NCBI GenBank assembly: GCA_963849005.1
Contig: CAWKGC010000023.1
Span: forward strand, 496,001-560,000
Direction: 5' to 3'
Length of the DNA: 64,000 bases
Source: CAWKGC01 sp963849005
GTDB taxonomy: Bacteria; Pseudomonadota; Gammaproteobacteria; Burkholderiales; Usitatibacteraceae
The number at the start of each line of letters is the position of its first letter. Position 1 is the first letter of the stretch. Made by a program: the position numbers and the translations under genes. Of the stretch, positions 51,874 to 60,088 are shown one piece after another. The notes under the pieces were generated by a model, which saw nothing but the letters and a program-made list of their open reading frames with translations, did not search any database and was not told the origin of the DNA.

Positions 51874-52990
51874 GGCCCACCTCCACGCGCCAGGCGACGC
51901 AGGGGTCGAGCGAGGCGACGATCCAGCTTGCCTGCTGCCGCAGCGCTTCCGGCGTGGCCGGCGCAAGCGCGAGCGCGCCGCGCACGAAGGGCCCCTGCGG
52001 ATGGAAGTTCCACTCGGTGGGCGCGACGACGCGATAGTCGGCGATCCGCCCGTCCTCGATCCTTGCGCGATGCACCAGCAGCCCGCGGGCCGTCTCCACC
52101 CAGGAAATCCCGGTGCCATCGCCCACGCGGCTCGCGCCATGGCGCCGTCCGGCCAGCGCCTTGCCCGCGAGAACCTGCACCAACTGCGCAAGCTCGACCA
52201 GCCGCGCCACGACGCGCGCGCCGACGCCGTATCCCCATCGTGCTGCGGCGGCCGCGACCAGGGGATGCGATTGCGTGCGCGCCAGCGCCCCGGTCTCCCG
52301 CGCTTCGCCCTGCCAGTGCGGGGCCTCGTCGAAATCGTCCTGTGCGCAGATCGCGCTTTCGAGGATGCTCACTTGCGCCTCGTCCTCGAGCGAGGCGAGC
52401 AGCGCGATATCGCTGCGCCCGAGTTCGGGGCCGGCCTGCATGAGGAGGGCGAGCGCCTGCGCGACCGGCGTCGTGCCGCTTCGCCACCACGCCTCCAATT
52501 CATCGAGCGTGGCGATCGCAAGCCAATCGCCCGCGTCCTTGCCGAAGACTGCCTGCTTCGCGATCGCCGCCACGCCTGCCAGCGGCAAGGTGGCCTCGCC
52601 TTCGCCAGCGGCGAGCCACGGCGCAAGCGCCTTGCGGGCAGCGCCCATGGAAGCCATGTCGGGTTCGCGCAGGGCGAGCTTCGGCCAATCGACGAGCACG
52701 CGCCAGAAGTGCTCGTGCGCCGTTTCGGCAACGATGCGCCGCTCGCGGGCGGAGACCAGTTCGGGCGACGGCTCGCGCGCGAGCGCTGCGTCCGTGGCCG
52801 CGGCAGCCGCGACCCCCTGCGAGCGTCCGCAGATCGCGAACAGCATCGAGACCATCGCGACCGCATCCCCGGGGCTGCGGCCCGGGAGGATCTTCCGCGC
52901 CGGACGCAGGCGCTCGGAGCGCGCCTCGGCGCGTGTCACGTGTCCCGCATCCCAGTCGACGCGCACCACGAGTTCACCCTCGATCGCCAT
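51866..52990 (-). CDS. hupK: hydrogenase accessory protein HupK
   Basis: A 374-residue protein beginning AIEGELVVRVDWDAGHV and ending LDPCVAWRVEVGHA. It is a large-subunit look-alike: the start mimics the first strands of HupL and the end keeps DPC but not the second Cys or the His of the HupL DPCxxCxxH motif. HupK is thought to serve as an assembly scaffold for the active site in O2-exposed hydrogenases. The start chosen (52988-52990) overlaps the repaired hupJ stop; as read, the frame is open back into hupJ and gives a false fusion. Confidence 0.85.
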   Translation of the reverse strand: MAIEGELVVRVDWDAGHVTRAEARSERLRPARKILPGRSPGDAVAMVSMLFAICGRSQGVAAAAATDAALAREPSPELVSARERRIVAETAHEHFWRVLVDWPKLALREPDMASMGAARKALAPWLAAGEGEATLPLAGVAAIAKQAVFGKDAGDWLAIATLDELEAWWRSGTTPVAQALALLMQAGPELGRSDIALLASLEDEAQVSILESAICAQDDFDEAPHWQGEARETGALARTQSHPLVAAAAARWGYGVGARVVARLVELAQLVQVLAGKALAGRRHGASRVGDGTGISWVETARGLLVHRARIEDGRIADYRVVAPTEWNFHPQGPFVRGALALAPATPEALRQQASWIVASLDPCVAWRVEVGHA

Positions 52991-53521
52991 GGGACGCTCC
53001 CGAAAACCTGCCCGAGAGGAAATCGCGCTTGGATACGGGAGCGGCGACGGGTTCGGCGATCTTCCCGGCTCGGGCTGGTGCTCGCGAAGAAGGTGGTCTG
53101 CCGCCGGGGCGTGCGCGGCATCGAACAGGCCCTCGAGCGCGGCCTCCGCGGTGAGGCGCGCCGCCTCGTGGTCCGTAAACTCGAGCACCGGGGAGAACAG
53201 CGAGCAACTGTGGCTTTCGCCGACGGCGGCCTCGTGCGCCGCGATGAAGCGAAACGTTCCCGCGGGAAAGGCGACGAAGCGTTCCGCGCCCGCGGCAAGC
53301 GTCGTCCATTCGCCCTCGCCCGGCAGGAGCACGATGTTGATCGACCAAGGCGTGACCAGCACGCCCAGCCACTGGCCCTGCCACGCGCGGAAGCCCACCG
53401 CCTCGACGCGCAGCTTCGCGTTGAGGATCGGCACGTCCGCCATGCGCGTGCGCCAGATCCTTTCGTACGCTTCCTCGATGCGGGCGGCGGGATTGCCGCT
53501 CCTGGCGGAGGCATCACTCAT
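52974..53521 (-). CDS. hupJ: hydrogenase assembly chaperone HupJ (HybE family), one frameshift
   Basis: About 182 residues. The HybE-type core is clear: NAKLRVEAVGFRAWQGQWLGVLVTPWSINIVLLP, FVAFPAGTFRFIAAHE, SCSLFSPVLEFTDHEAAR. The genuine C-terminus (EPVAAPVSKRDFLSG, ending SHGDRG at 52974) is in a second frame, joined by an indel near 53090; the KRDFL element is the family's usual end. HybE proteins are chaperones for the hydrogenase precursors. The ATG (53519-53521) overlaps the rubredoxin stop. Confidence 0.85.
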
Positions 53522-53711
53522 TTTCAAGCACCAGGAATTTCGACTGTTCGGCGGCGCAATTCGGGCAGCTCCAGTGCGCCGGCAGTTCCTCGAACGGCGT
53601 GCCGGGAGCTACCTGCCAGACCGCGTCGCCCTCGGCCGGGTCGTAGACGTGCCAGCACACGCCGCACTCGCGGCGCGTGGCGGGGACTCCCGGCCTTGCT
53701 GCGCTGTCCAT
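53514..53711 (-). CDS. hupI: rubredoxin HupI
   Basis: A 65-residue rubredoxin with both Cys pairs (RRECGVCWHVYDPAEGD and HWSCPNCAAEQSKF) and the GTPFEELPAHW linker. The HupI/HoxR-type rubredoxin is found in loci of oxygen-tolerant or aerobically expressed hydrogenases and is thought to help mature the Fe-S clusters of the small subunit. Intact. Confidence 0.93.
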   Translation of the reverse strand: MDSAARPGVPATRRECGVCWHVYDPAEGDAVWQVAPGTPFEELPAHWSCPNCAAEQSKFLVLENE

Positions 53712-53716
53712 CGCGC

Positions 53717-54580
53717 CTAGCCCTCGCGCAGCCACGCGAGCAGGTCGCCGAGGCGCTCCATGCTGTCGTCGTAGTCGTCCTGCGCGGCCCTGGCGGCTTC
53801 CGGGATGTCGACGATCTCGATGGTGTCCAGGATCAGCGTGTTCATCGAATTGGTGTAGCGCACGCGCCAGACGGCGCGCACGCGGGTGCTGTTGATGCGG
53901 CAGTTGCCGAAGCCGCGCGACAGGATCGCGACCGTGCCTTCGCCGAGCTGCTGGTCGAGCGCCTCGTGGTCCGCGGGGGCCAGCGGCAGCAGCGACAGGT
54001 TGAGCACGTGCGCGGGCTGCCCGTCGCGGTGCAGGCGCGAGTGGTGGCGGATCTCGTTCACCAGCGCCGGCGCGTTCATCACGCCCTCGGGCAGTTGCGT
54101 CGCATCGAGGCGCGCGCCGCTTGCCTTGCGCGCCGACTCGCGCACCACGCCGGGCATGTCGCCGGCTTCGAGGATGTCGTCGAGGATGCGGCCCCTCGGA
54201 TCCACGTGCTGCACGCGCCACACGCCGGCAAAGGCCGTTTCCTGCACCTGCCAGACGGGCTTGCCGGGCGCGTCCCCCACGACCACGCTCACCTCGCCCT
54301 GCCCGAGCGACTCGTTGAGCACCTTGAGCGTGCCGGGCGCGATCGCGCGCAGCGAGAAGCGCGGCGGATCGTCGCTGCCGACCGGGCGGCGCTGCATGGC
54401 CTCGAGCAGCTGCTCGATCACGTCGGCGGCGGCGAGAAGCTCGTCGCGCTCGGCGTCCTCGGGCGGGATCGGCGTCACCAGCGGCTCGGCCTTGGGCATC
54501 GGAAGATAGGCCAGGTCGGCGTCCTCGCCGCCCTGCGAACCAGGACCGAACGCCACCACGGGAATCGGGAAGTCCTTCAT
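53717..54580 (-). CDS. hupH: hydrogenase expression/formation protein HupH (HyaF-like)
   Basis: A 287-residue intact protein. It begins KDFPIPVVAFGPGSQGGE and contains LGQGEVSVVVGDAPGKPVWQ, VWRVQHVDPRG, ILSRGFGNCRINSTRVRAVW and VRYTNSMNTLILDTIEIVDIPEAA, all family blocks of HupH/HyaF. Required for full small-subunit maturation in related systems; mechanism not settled. Five bases before the rubredoxin start. Confidence 0.92.
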   Translation of the reverse strand: MKDFPIPVVAFGPGSQGGEDADLAYLPMPKAEPLVTPIPPEDAERDELLAAADVIEQLLEAMQRRPVGSDDPPRFSLRAIAPGTLKVLNESLGQGEVSVVVGDAPGKPVWQVQETAFAGVWRVQHVDPRGRILDDILEAGDMPGVVRESARKASGARLDATQLPEGVMNAPALVNEIRHHSRLHRDGQPAHVLNLSLLPLAPADHEALDQQLGEGTVAILSRGFGNCRINSTRVRAVWRVRYTNSMNTLILDTIEIVDIPEAARAAQDDYDDSMERLGDLLAWLREG

Positions 54581-54594
54581 GTCGTCTCCTTCGC

Positions 54595-55056
54595 TCAGCC
54601 GCAGGAAGCGGCGCCTGCCGCGGCAACGGGAATCACTTTCGGGGGCAGCGGGCGCACCGGGGCCGAGAGCAGCGCCTGCACGGTCGACACGTAGTCGGCC
54701 CAGTCGAGCAGCCCTTCGATGTTGCCCAGCCACCCGCCGTCGCGCAGGAACACCAGCGCCGGCCAGCGCCGCACGCCATAGATCGGGGCCTTGGCCACGG
54801 CCAGCGGCGGCGGCAGCACGCCGATGCGCAGGCGCTGCGGCATCGCTTGCGCGATCTCGGGGAGGATCACCGCGAGATCGAGCGTTTCCCTGATGCGCTG
54901 CGGGTCTTCGGTGAAGAAGAGCACGGTGTGGCCGGGTGCGGCGATGCCGTCCTCGAATGTGGAGTCGTCGAGGCGCGTGGCGCCGAACTGCTCGATGAGC
55001 CTTGTGACCAGCACGGGCTCGCTTGCAACGGGGGGACGAAGGGCAGTCGTGGTCAT
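54595..55056 (-). CDS. hupG: hydrogenase small-subunit chaperone HupG (HyaE/HoxO-like)
   Basis: A 153-residue thioredoxin-fold protein without a CxxC pair: TVLFFTEDPQRIRETLDLAVILPEI, YGVRRWPALVFLRDGGWLGNIEGLLDW. HyaE/HoxO-type proteins bind the Tat signal of the small subunit and hold back export until maturation, matching the RRSFLK signal on HupS. Intact; 14 bases before hupH. Confidence 0.92.
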   Translation of the reverse strand: MTTTALRPPVASEPVLVTRLIEQFGATRLDDSTFEDGIAAPGHTVLFFTEDPQRIRETLDLAVILPEIAQAMPQRLRIGVLPPPLAVAKAPIYGVRRWPALVFLRDGGWLGNIEGLLDWADYVSTVQALLSAPVRPLPPKVIPVAAAGAASCG

Positions 55057-55057
55057 C

Positions 55058-55366
55058 TCACGCCTCCTTGGCGCGCAGGTGTTCTGGAAGTTGGGGCGTA
55101 CGGTCGACGAGATCGGCGAAAGCGGCATCGATACGCGCGGCATCGCCTGCCAGCGCGCCCTGCAGGCCGTCCAGGGCGGCGATGATGCTGGCCGCGGCCT
55201 CGGCATCGAGCACCTCGCGTGCCGCGCCCAGGAAGGTGAGAAGCCAGGTGCCCGGGGCCTGCGCGCCGACCAGCGCAAGATCAACCTGCACGCGGCCGTC
55301 GGGACCCCGGCACCAGGCAAGGTGTTCGTTGCTCTCGATGACCTGCATGGGGACGCCGATGCACAT
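55058..55366 (-). CDS. hupF: HypC-like chaperone HupF
   Basis: A 102-residue paralogue of HypC, with the N-terminal CIGVPMQVIE cysteine and a longer C-terminal helix (VDRTPQLPEHLRAKEA). HupF/HoxL is specific to the aerobic uptake enzymes and protects the large subunit during maturation. The start is two bases... from the hupD stop, within the same coupled series. Intact. Confidence 0.94.
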   Translation of the reverse strand: MCIGVPMQVIESNEHLAWCRGPDGRVQVDLALVGAQAPGTWLLTFLGAAREVLDAEAAASIIAALDGLQGALAGDAARIDAAFADLVDRTPQLPEHLRAKEA

Positions 55367-55367
55367 C

Positions 55368-55991
55368 TCAGCCTCCGGAGGCGCGGCGGATGGCGAGGAA
55401 GCGCGCGTCGCCGACGCGGCACGCCTCGTCGGAGCCGGGGCGGCCGCCCTCGTAGGCGCCGAGGTCGAGGCTCGCGTCCATCAGGGAGTCTGTCGACGCG
55501 CGTTCGCGAGGGACCCCGGGAACGCCCCACTCGGCCAGCGTCGCGAGGCCGACGGCCAACGCCTCGGGCAGCCGGTTGCGCACCGGTTCCGTCAGGCTGC
55601 CGCCGAAATCCATGAGCACCTTGGGCTGCACGCCCACCAACACCGCGCTTGTGGGGGATTGCCCGGAGAACTGCGCGAGCGAGAGCACTTCCTGGAAGCT
55701 CGACTGGTGCAGGCTCATCTTGCCCACGCCGAGGTAAGTGGGGATGTCGCCATCCTTCAGCACGTGCAGCGTCCCGGGCTCGAGCTGGTAGTCGACCGCG
55801 TCGAAAACGAGGAGCCTGCGCGCGGCCTGCACGTGCGGCAGGAGGTAAAGCCCCTGCGTGCCGCCGTCCATGAGGGTGACCGACTCGGGAAACTGCCAGC
55901 CGGCATTGAGCGCCGCCACCGCGCGCACGCCGAAACCCTCGTCGGCCCAGAGAACGTTGCCGATGCCAAGCACCAGTGTGTCGGTCGCCAT
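55368..55991 (-). CDS. hupD: hydrogenase maturation endopeptidase HupD
   Basis: A 207-residue nickel-dependent protease that removes the HupL C-terminal peptide. The N-terminal motif LVLGIGNVLWADEGFGVRAV carries the first acidic ligand, DAVDYQ the second, and KMSLHQSSFQEVLSLA the histidine. It is the first gene after a 118-base gap that contains an FNR-type box and an inverted repeat, so it probably heads its own transcript. The C-terminus is longer than in the minimal family (about 160). Confidence 0.95.
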   Translation of the reverse strand: MATDTLVLGIGNVLWADEGFGVRAVAALNAGWQFPESVTLMDGGTQGLYLLPHVQAARRLLVFDAVDYQLEPGTLHVLKDGDIPTYLGVGKMSLHQSSFQEVLSLAQFSGQSPTSAVLVGVQPKVLMDFGGSLTEPVRNRLPEALAVGLATLAEWGVPGVPRERASTDSLMDASLDLGAYEGGRPGSDEACRVGDARFLAIRRASGG

Positions 55992-56003
55992 TGCAGCCTC
56001 GCC

Positions 56004-56024
56004 TTGTAACCCTTGCGGTTACAA
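56004..56024. promoter_or_regulatory. 8-5-8 inverted repeat (TGTAAC/GTTACA) ahead of hupD
   Basis: Perfect palindromic arms TTGTAACC (56004-56011) and GGTTACAA (56017-56024), spacer CTTGC. It stands 13 bases upstream of the hupD ATG. A second copy of the same architecture (shared core TGTAAC-N-N5-N-GTTACA) lies upstream of hupS at 60288. Reads as a dimeric repressor or activator site; the position so near the start suggests repression. Regulator unknown. Confidence 0.55.
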
Positions 56025-56051
56025 CGACACCATCATCGGCGTTTGGCGGCG

Positions 56052-56072
56052 GGCGCCTTTGACCTCAATCAA
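56052..56072 (-). promoter_or_regulatory. FNR-type box with GGCGCC tail ahead of hupD
   Basis: In the hupD direction the sequence is TTGAT-TGAG-GTCAA followed by A and GGCGCC. TTGAT-N4-ATCAA is the FNR/Anr consensus, and TTGAT-N4-GTCAA is a one-base variant common for such regulators. It lies about 70 bases before the hupD ATG. The same block, including the AGGTCAA half and GGCGCC, occurs before hupS at 60243-60264. Confidence 0.55.
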
Positions 56073-56074
56073 GG

Positions 56075-56097
56075 AAGGGCCGCGGGAGGCGGCCCTT
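56075..56097 (-). terminator. hairpin between the HigA-like gene and hupD
   Basis: A perfect 9-bp stem (AAGGGCCGC/GCGGCCCTT, 5-base loop) 12 bases after the HigA-like stop. On the minus strand it is followed by CCTTGATTG, with few T, so it is a weak terminator or a processing and stability hairpin separating hupSLC-HTH from hupD onwards. Confidence 0.45.
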
Positions 56098-56109
56098 GCG
56101 AAAAAAGAC

Positions 56110-56466
56110 CTACCCGCGATTGCGGATCTTCAGGTTCTTCATCGCCTGGTGCACGTCCCAGGCAAGCTGCAGCTGGAGCCAGAATTCCGGCTCGGTGCGG
56201 AAGTGCGCGGCGAGGCGCACGGCCGTGTCCGGCGTCACGCCCCGCCGGCCCACGATGAGCTCGTTCACGCGCCGGCGCGAGATGCCGAGTTCCTCGGCCA
56301 GCGCGAGCTGCGTGAGGCCCAGCGGCTTGAGATAGCGCGTGTCGAGGAAGTAGCCCGGGTGGACCGGCTCGCGGCGCGAACGCGGCCGCGCCAAGCTGCC
56401 CCGGGCCCCGCGGATGGCCCGCGGGGCCTTGGCCGAATCCCTGGGAGGCGCTGCCACGGCGATCAC
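56110..56466 (-). CDS. HigA-like XRE-family HTH protein inside the hup operon
   Basis: A 118-residue protein; after a basic N-terminal extension of about 34 residues it is a HigA antitoxin-type HTH: PVHPGYFLDTRYLKPLGLTQLA, ISRRRVNELIVGRRGVTPD, AVRLAAHFRTEPEFWLQLQ. No HigB toxin gene is adjacent. It starts with GTG nine bases after the hupC stop and is on the same strand, so it is transcribed with hupSLC. A role in controlling the hup locus, possibly through the inverted repeats at 56004 and 60288, is a hypothesis. Confidence 0.85.
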   Translation of the reverse strand: MIAVAAPPRDSAKAPRAIRGARGSLARPRSRREPVHPGYFLDTRYLKPLGLTQLALAEELGISRRRVNELIVGRRGVTPDTAVRLAAHFRTEPEFWLQLQLAWDVHQAMKNLKIRNRG

Positions 56467-56475
56467 TCGCAGCCC

Positions 56476-57164
56476 CTAGTTCTTCGCGTCGCGCCAGCCG
56501 TTGATCATGCTGCTGACCACCGTCAGGCCCGAGGTGATGTCTTCACGGATGACGAAGTACAGGTGCACCATCGTGAACCAGAACAGGTACCAGGCGCACA
56601 TGTGGTGCCAGGTGTGCACGTCCTGGCTCTGCCCGAAAAGCGGGATCACCCAGGAGGAGAACAACCTGAACGCCCAGCTGTTCTGCCCCAGCCCCTCGCC
56701 GTAGAGCGCGAAGCCGGTGACGATCATGAACGCGGCGCCCAGCACGAACATGCCGAACATCGCCGCCATCGCGAGCTGGTTGTGGCCGTAGTGCCAGTCG
56801 TTCTTCGGCCGGATGAAGAGGTAGTGCCCCACCACCCGGAAGAAGCCCTTCCACCACTTGGCGGTCAGCATGTAGAACGGGACGAGGAAGATCTCCTTGG
56901 CGTGCTTGTTGCCCACGATCGCCCAGTAGATGCGGAACAGGAACAGGCAGGCAAAGATGTAGGCGGCCGCGAAATGGGCGAAACGGATGTAGCCCATGAT
57001 GAAATGGTCGCTTGCCTCCCCCCGACCGAAGGCAGCGGCGAGCCGATGAAATAGCCGGTGCCCCAGAGGACGACCATGCACAGCGCCATGATCCAGTGCC
57101 AGATGCGCACGGGCGCTTCCCACACGTAGGCGGGGAACTTGAGTTGCTCTTGTGTCGTCGACAT
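56476..57164 (-). CDS. hupC: Ni/Fe-hydrogenase b-type cytochrome HupC (one frameshift)
   Basis: About 229 residues, four membrane helices; accepts electrons from HupS and reduces quinone. The start reads YVWEAPVRIWHWIMALCMVVLWGTGYFIG with the first heme ligand (RIWHW). After an indel near 57020, HFAAAYIFACLFLFRIYW, GHNQLAMAAMFGMFVLG, TWHHMCAWYLFWFTMVHLYFVIRE hold the remaining heme histidines. Fifteen bases after hupL. Confidence 0.95.
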
Positions 57165-57177
57165 TTTCGACTCCCGG

Positions 57178-58971
57178 CTAGCGCACCTGCACGCGCGTGA
57201 GTTCCTGCCCGTCCGGCGCGATGACGTGGGTCGCGCAAGCCAGGCACGGGTCGAAGCTGTGGATCGTGCGCAGGATCTCGAGCGGCTGGTCGGGCTTGGC
57301 CATCGGCGTGTTCATGAGCGAGGCCTCGTAGGCGCCGATCTGGTTCTTCGTGTCGCGCGGGCTGGCGTTCCACGTGGTCGGCACGATGCACTGGTAGTTG
57401 TCGATCCTGGTGTCCTTGATCTTGATCCAGTGCCCGAGCGCGCCGCGCGGCGCCTCGACGAAGCCCACGCCCTTGGCCTCTTTCGGCCAGGTCGCCGGCT
57501 CCCACTTGTCGATGTTGGCCGTGTCGCGCTTGCCTGCCTTCAGGTTGGCCATGAGCTTGCCGTGGAAGTGCTTCATCTTGTGCGCGGCCCACGAGCACTC
57601 CAGCCCGCGCGCCGCGGTGCGGCCGAGCGTGGAGAAGATCGCCGCCAGCGGCACGTCGAGCTTCTTCAGCACCATGTCCACCGGCTCCTTGAACTCGGGG
57701 TTGCCCTGCGCATAGCCGATCACGTAGCGCGCGAGCGGGCCGACTTCCATCGGCTGGCCCTTGAAGCGCGGCGCCTTCACCCAGGAATACTTGGCGCTCT
57801 CGTCGAGTTGCTTGATGTCGGTCTTGGTGCCCTTGGTGCCCTTGCCGAGCTCGAAGTTGGGGTTGGTGACGCCGTCGAACGGGTGCAGTCCCTTGGACTC
57901 GTCGGGATACTTGTACCAGCTGTGGGTGACGAACTCCTGGATCTGGCCCAGGTCCTTCAGGTCGATGGGCTGCACGTCCTTCAGGTTGCCCCCGAGGATC
58001 GCGCCGCGCGGGAAGAGCATGCTCTTGGCGGAGTTGTCGTTGGCAATGTCCGGGAAGTCGCCGTAGCTCATCACGTTCTGGCTGGAGATGCCGCCTCCGA
58101 GCGCGCCCCAGTCCTTGTAGAAGGAAGCGATCGCGAGCAGGTCGGGGATGTAGACCTGGTCGATGAACTCGATGGTGTCGTCGATGATCTTCGCCACCAT
58201 GTTGAGGCGTTCCATGTTGATCGCGCCGACCGCGCCGGTGTTCTCGACGTTGATCGAGGCGGGCACGCCGCCCACCAGCCAGTTCGGGTGCGGGTTCTTG
58301 CCGCCGAAGATGGTCTGGATCTTGACGATCTCCTTCTGGAAGTCGAGCGCCTCGAGGTAGTGCGCCACGGCCATGAGGTTGGCCTCGGCCGGCAGGCGGT
58401 AACCGGAGTGGCCCCAGTAGCCGTTGCGGAAGGGGCCGAGCTGGCCGGACTCGACGAACTTCTTCAGGCGGCCCTGCAGGTCGCGGAAGTAGCCCGGCGA
58501 GGATTTCGGCCAGGGGGAGAGCGACTGCGCGAGTTCCGAGGTCTTCTTCGGATCGGCGCCGAGTGCGGAGACCACGTCCACCCAGTCGAGCGCATGCAGG
58601 TGATAGAAGTGCACGAGGTGGTCATGCGCGTAGAGCGTCGCGTGCATGAGGTTGCGGATGATGTTCGCGTTGTCCGGGATCTGGATCGCGAGCGCGTCCT
58701 CGACCGCGCGCACCGAGGCGAGCGCGTGAACGCCGGTGCAAACGCCGCAGATGCGCTCCACGAACGCCCATGCGTCGCGCGGGTCGCGGCCCTTGAGGAT
58801 CACCTCCAGGCCGCGCCACATGGTGCCGGTGGACACGGCGTTGGTGATGACGTTCTTGTCGTTGACGTTCACCTCGATGCGCAGGTGCCCCTCGATGCGG
58901 GTGATGGGGTCGACGACGATGCGTTTTCCGCTGTTGTCGAGCTTGAACCCTTGGGTCTCGATGACGGACAT
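57178..58971 (-). CDS. hupL: uptake [NiFe]-hydrogenase large subunit HupL
   Basis: A 597-residue intact catalytic subunit. The N-terminal nickel-binding pair is RICGVC (C75 and C78), the C-terminal pair DPCLACATH (C576, C579). HupD would cleave after H582 and release VIAPDGQELTRVQVR (15 residues). Conserved GHLRIEVNV and GGVPASINVENTGAVG blocks are as in membrane-bound group 1 enzymes. It oxidises H2 in the periplasm after co-export with HupS. Two bases after the hupS stop. Confidence 0.98.
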   Translation of the reverse strand: MSVIETQGFKLDNSGKRIVVDPITRIEGHLRIEVNVNDKNVITNAVSTGTMWRGLEVILKGRDPRDAWAFVERICGVCTGVHALASVRAVEDALAIQIPDNANIIRNLMHATLYAHDHLVHFYHLHALDWVDVVSALGADPKKTSELAQSLSPWPKSSPGYFRDLQGRLKKFVESGQLGPFRNGYWGHSGYRLPAEANLMAVAHYLEALDFQKEIVKIQTIFGGKNPHPNWLVGGVPASINVENTGAVGAINMERLNMVAKIIDDTIEFIDQVYIPDLLAIASFYKDWGALGGGISSQNVMSYGDFPDIANDNSAKSMLFPRGAILGGNLKDVQPIDLKDLGQIQEFVTHSWYKYPDESKGLHPFDGVTNPNFELGKGTKGTKTDIKQLDESAKYSWVKAPRFKGQPMEVGPLARYVIGYAQGNPEFKEPVDMVLKKLDVPLAAIFSTLGRTAARGLECSWAAHKMKHFHGKLMANLKAGKRDTANIDKWEPATWPKEAKGVGFVEAPRGALGHWIKIKDTRIDNYQCIVPTTWNASPRDTKNQIGAYEASLMNTPMAKPDQPLEILRTIHSFDPCLACATHVIAPDGQELTRVQVR

Positions 58972-58973
58972 GG

Positions 58974-60059
58974 CTACTTCTCCTCAGTCTTCTGCGGCTG
59001 GCGCTTCTCGGACGTGTTCTTGATGGCGGTGATCGCGGCGTGCGCGGCGACTGCCGCGCCGATCGCTCCGGCGGCGACCAGGCCCACCGTGTCCGCGTTC
59101 GCTTCCACGCCGAAGGCCTGGATATTGGTCAGGCGGTCGTAGAACGAGCCCTTGTCCCAGAACCCGTCCTCGGAACAGCCGATGCAACCGTGGCCGGAGC
59201 CGATCGGGAAGGACACGCCGTTGTTCCAGCGCGTGGTCGAGCAGGCGTTGTAGGTGGTCGGGCCCTTGCAGCCCATCTTGTAGAGGCAGAACCCCTGGCG
59301 CGCGCCCTCGTCATCCCACTTCTCGACGAACTGGCCGGCGTCGAAGTTGCCGCGGCGATAGCACTTGTCGTGGATCCTCTGGCTGTAGAACATCTTCGGG
59401 CGCCCCTGGCGGTCGAGCTCGGGGATGCGGTCGAAGGTGGCGAGGAAGGTCACGACGGCGCTCATCACTTCGGCGATCGGCGGGCAGCCCGGCACCTTGA
59501 TGATCGGCTTGTCGGTGATGACCTTGTCGATCGGCACCGCGCCCGTCGGGTTCGGCTTCGCGGCCTGCACGCAGCCCCACGAAGCGCAGGAGCCCCAGGC
59601 GATCACCGCCTTGGCGTCCTTCGCCACGTGCTTCAGCTTCTCGACGAAGGGCCTGCCTCCCGGGATGCAGAAGGTGCCGTCGTTGCCGAGCGGCGGGTTG
59701 CCTTCGACCGCGAGGATGTAGTTTCCCTTGTACTTGGCCATGACCTCTTCCAGCGCGGCCTCCGCCTGGTAGCCCGCGGCCGCCATGATGGTGTCGTCGT
59801 AGTCGAGCGAGATCATCGACAGGATCACGTCCTTGGCGAGCGGGTGCGAGGAGCGGATGAAGCTCTCCGTGCAGCACGTGCATTCCAGCCCGTGCAGCCA
59901 CAGCACCGGGACGCGCGGCTTGGTCTCCAGCGCGTGCGCGATCTGCGGCGCGATGGTCGGCGCGAGTCCTAGGGAGGCGGCGGTCAGGCTGCAGAACTTG
60001 AGGAAGCTCCTGCGGGTGACGCCCTGGCGGCGAAGCAGTTCGTAAAAGGTTTCGGTCAT
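58974..60059 (-). CDS. hupS: uptake [NiFe]-hydrogenase small subunit HupS, oxygen-tolerant type
   Basis: A 361-residue intact Fe-S subunit. Tat signal RRSFLKFC near residue 16, with cleavage expected after AHA (residue 43). The mature chain has Cys17, 19 and 20 (LECTCCTESF), Cys115 and 120 (GSCASWGC) and Cys149 (VPGCPP). The additional Cys19 and Cys120 are those that bind the [4Fe-3S] proximal cluster of O2-tolerant group 1d enzymes; Glu76 is also kept. The medial and distal cluster region (GCKGPTTYNAC ... GHGCIGCSE) and a C-terminal hydrophobic anchor near residues 318-340 follow. AGGAGAG precedes the ATG. Confidence 0.98.
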   Translation of the reverse strand: MTETFYELLRRQGVTRRSFLKFCSLTAASLGLAPTIAPQIAHALETKPRVPVLWLHGLECTCCTESFIRSSHPLAKDVILSMISLDYDDTIMAAAGYQAEAALEEVMAKYKGNYILAVEGNPPLGNDGTFCIPGGRPFVEKLKHVAKDAKAVIAWGSCASWGCVQAAKPNPTGAVPIDKVITDKPIIKVPGCPPIAEVMSAVVTFLATFDRIPELDRQGRPKMFYSQRIHDKCYRRGNFDAGQFVEKWDDEGARQGFCLYKMGCKGPTTYNACSTTRWNNGVSFPIGSGHGCIGCSEDGFWDKGSFYDRLTNIQAFGVEANADTVGLVAAGAIGAAVAAHAAITAIKNTSEKRQPQKTEEK

Positions 60060-60088
60060 TGTCTTCTCTCCTGGCTTTCGTCCGGGCG

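Noticed and set aside
51866..53527. Novel fused HupJ-HupK maturation protein
   Set aside because: The alternate frame supplies the normal HupJ C-terminus and stop overlapping the HupK start; the fused junction has no family similarity.
50663..54694. A 1,343-codon plus-strand open frame opposite hypB to hupH
   Set aside because: Antisense shadow of several well-supported hydrogenase genes; Ser/Arg/Ala-rich composition with no recognisable domain.
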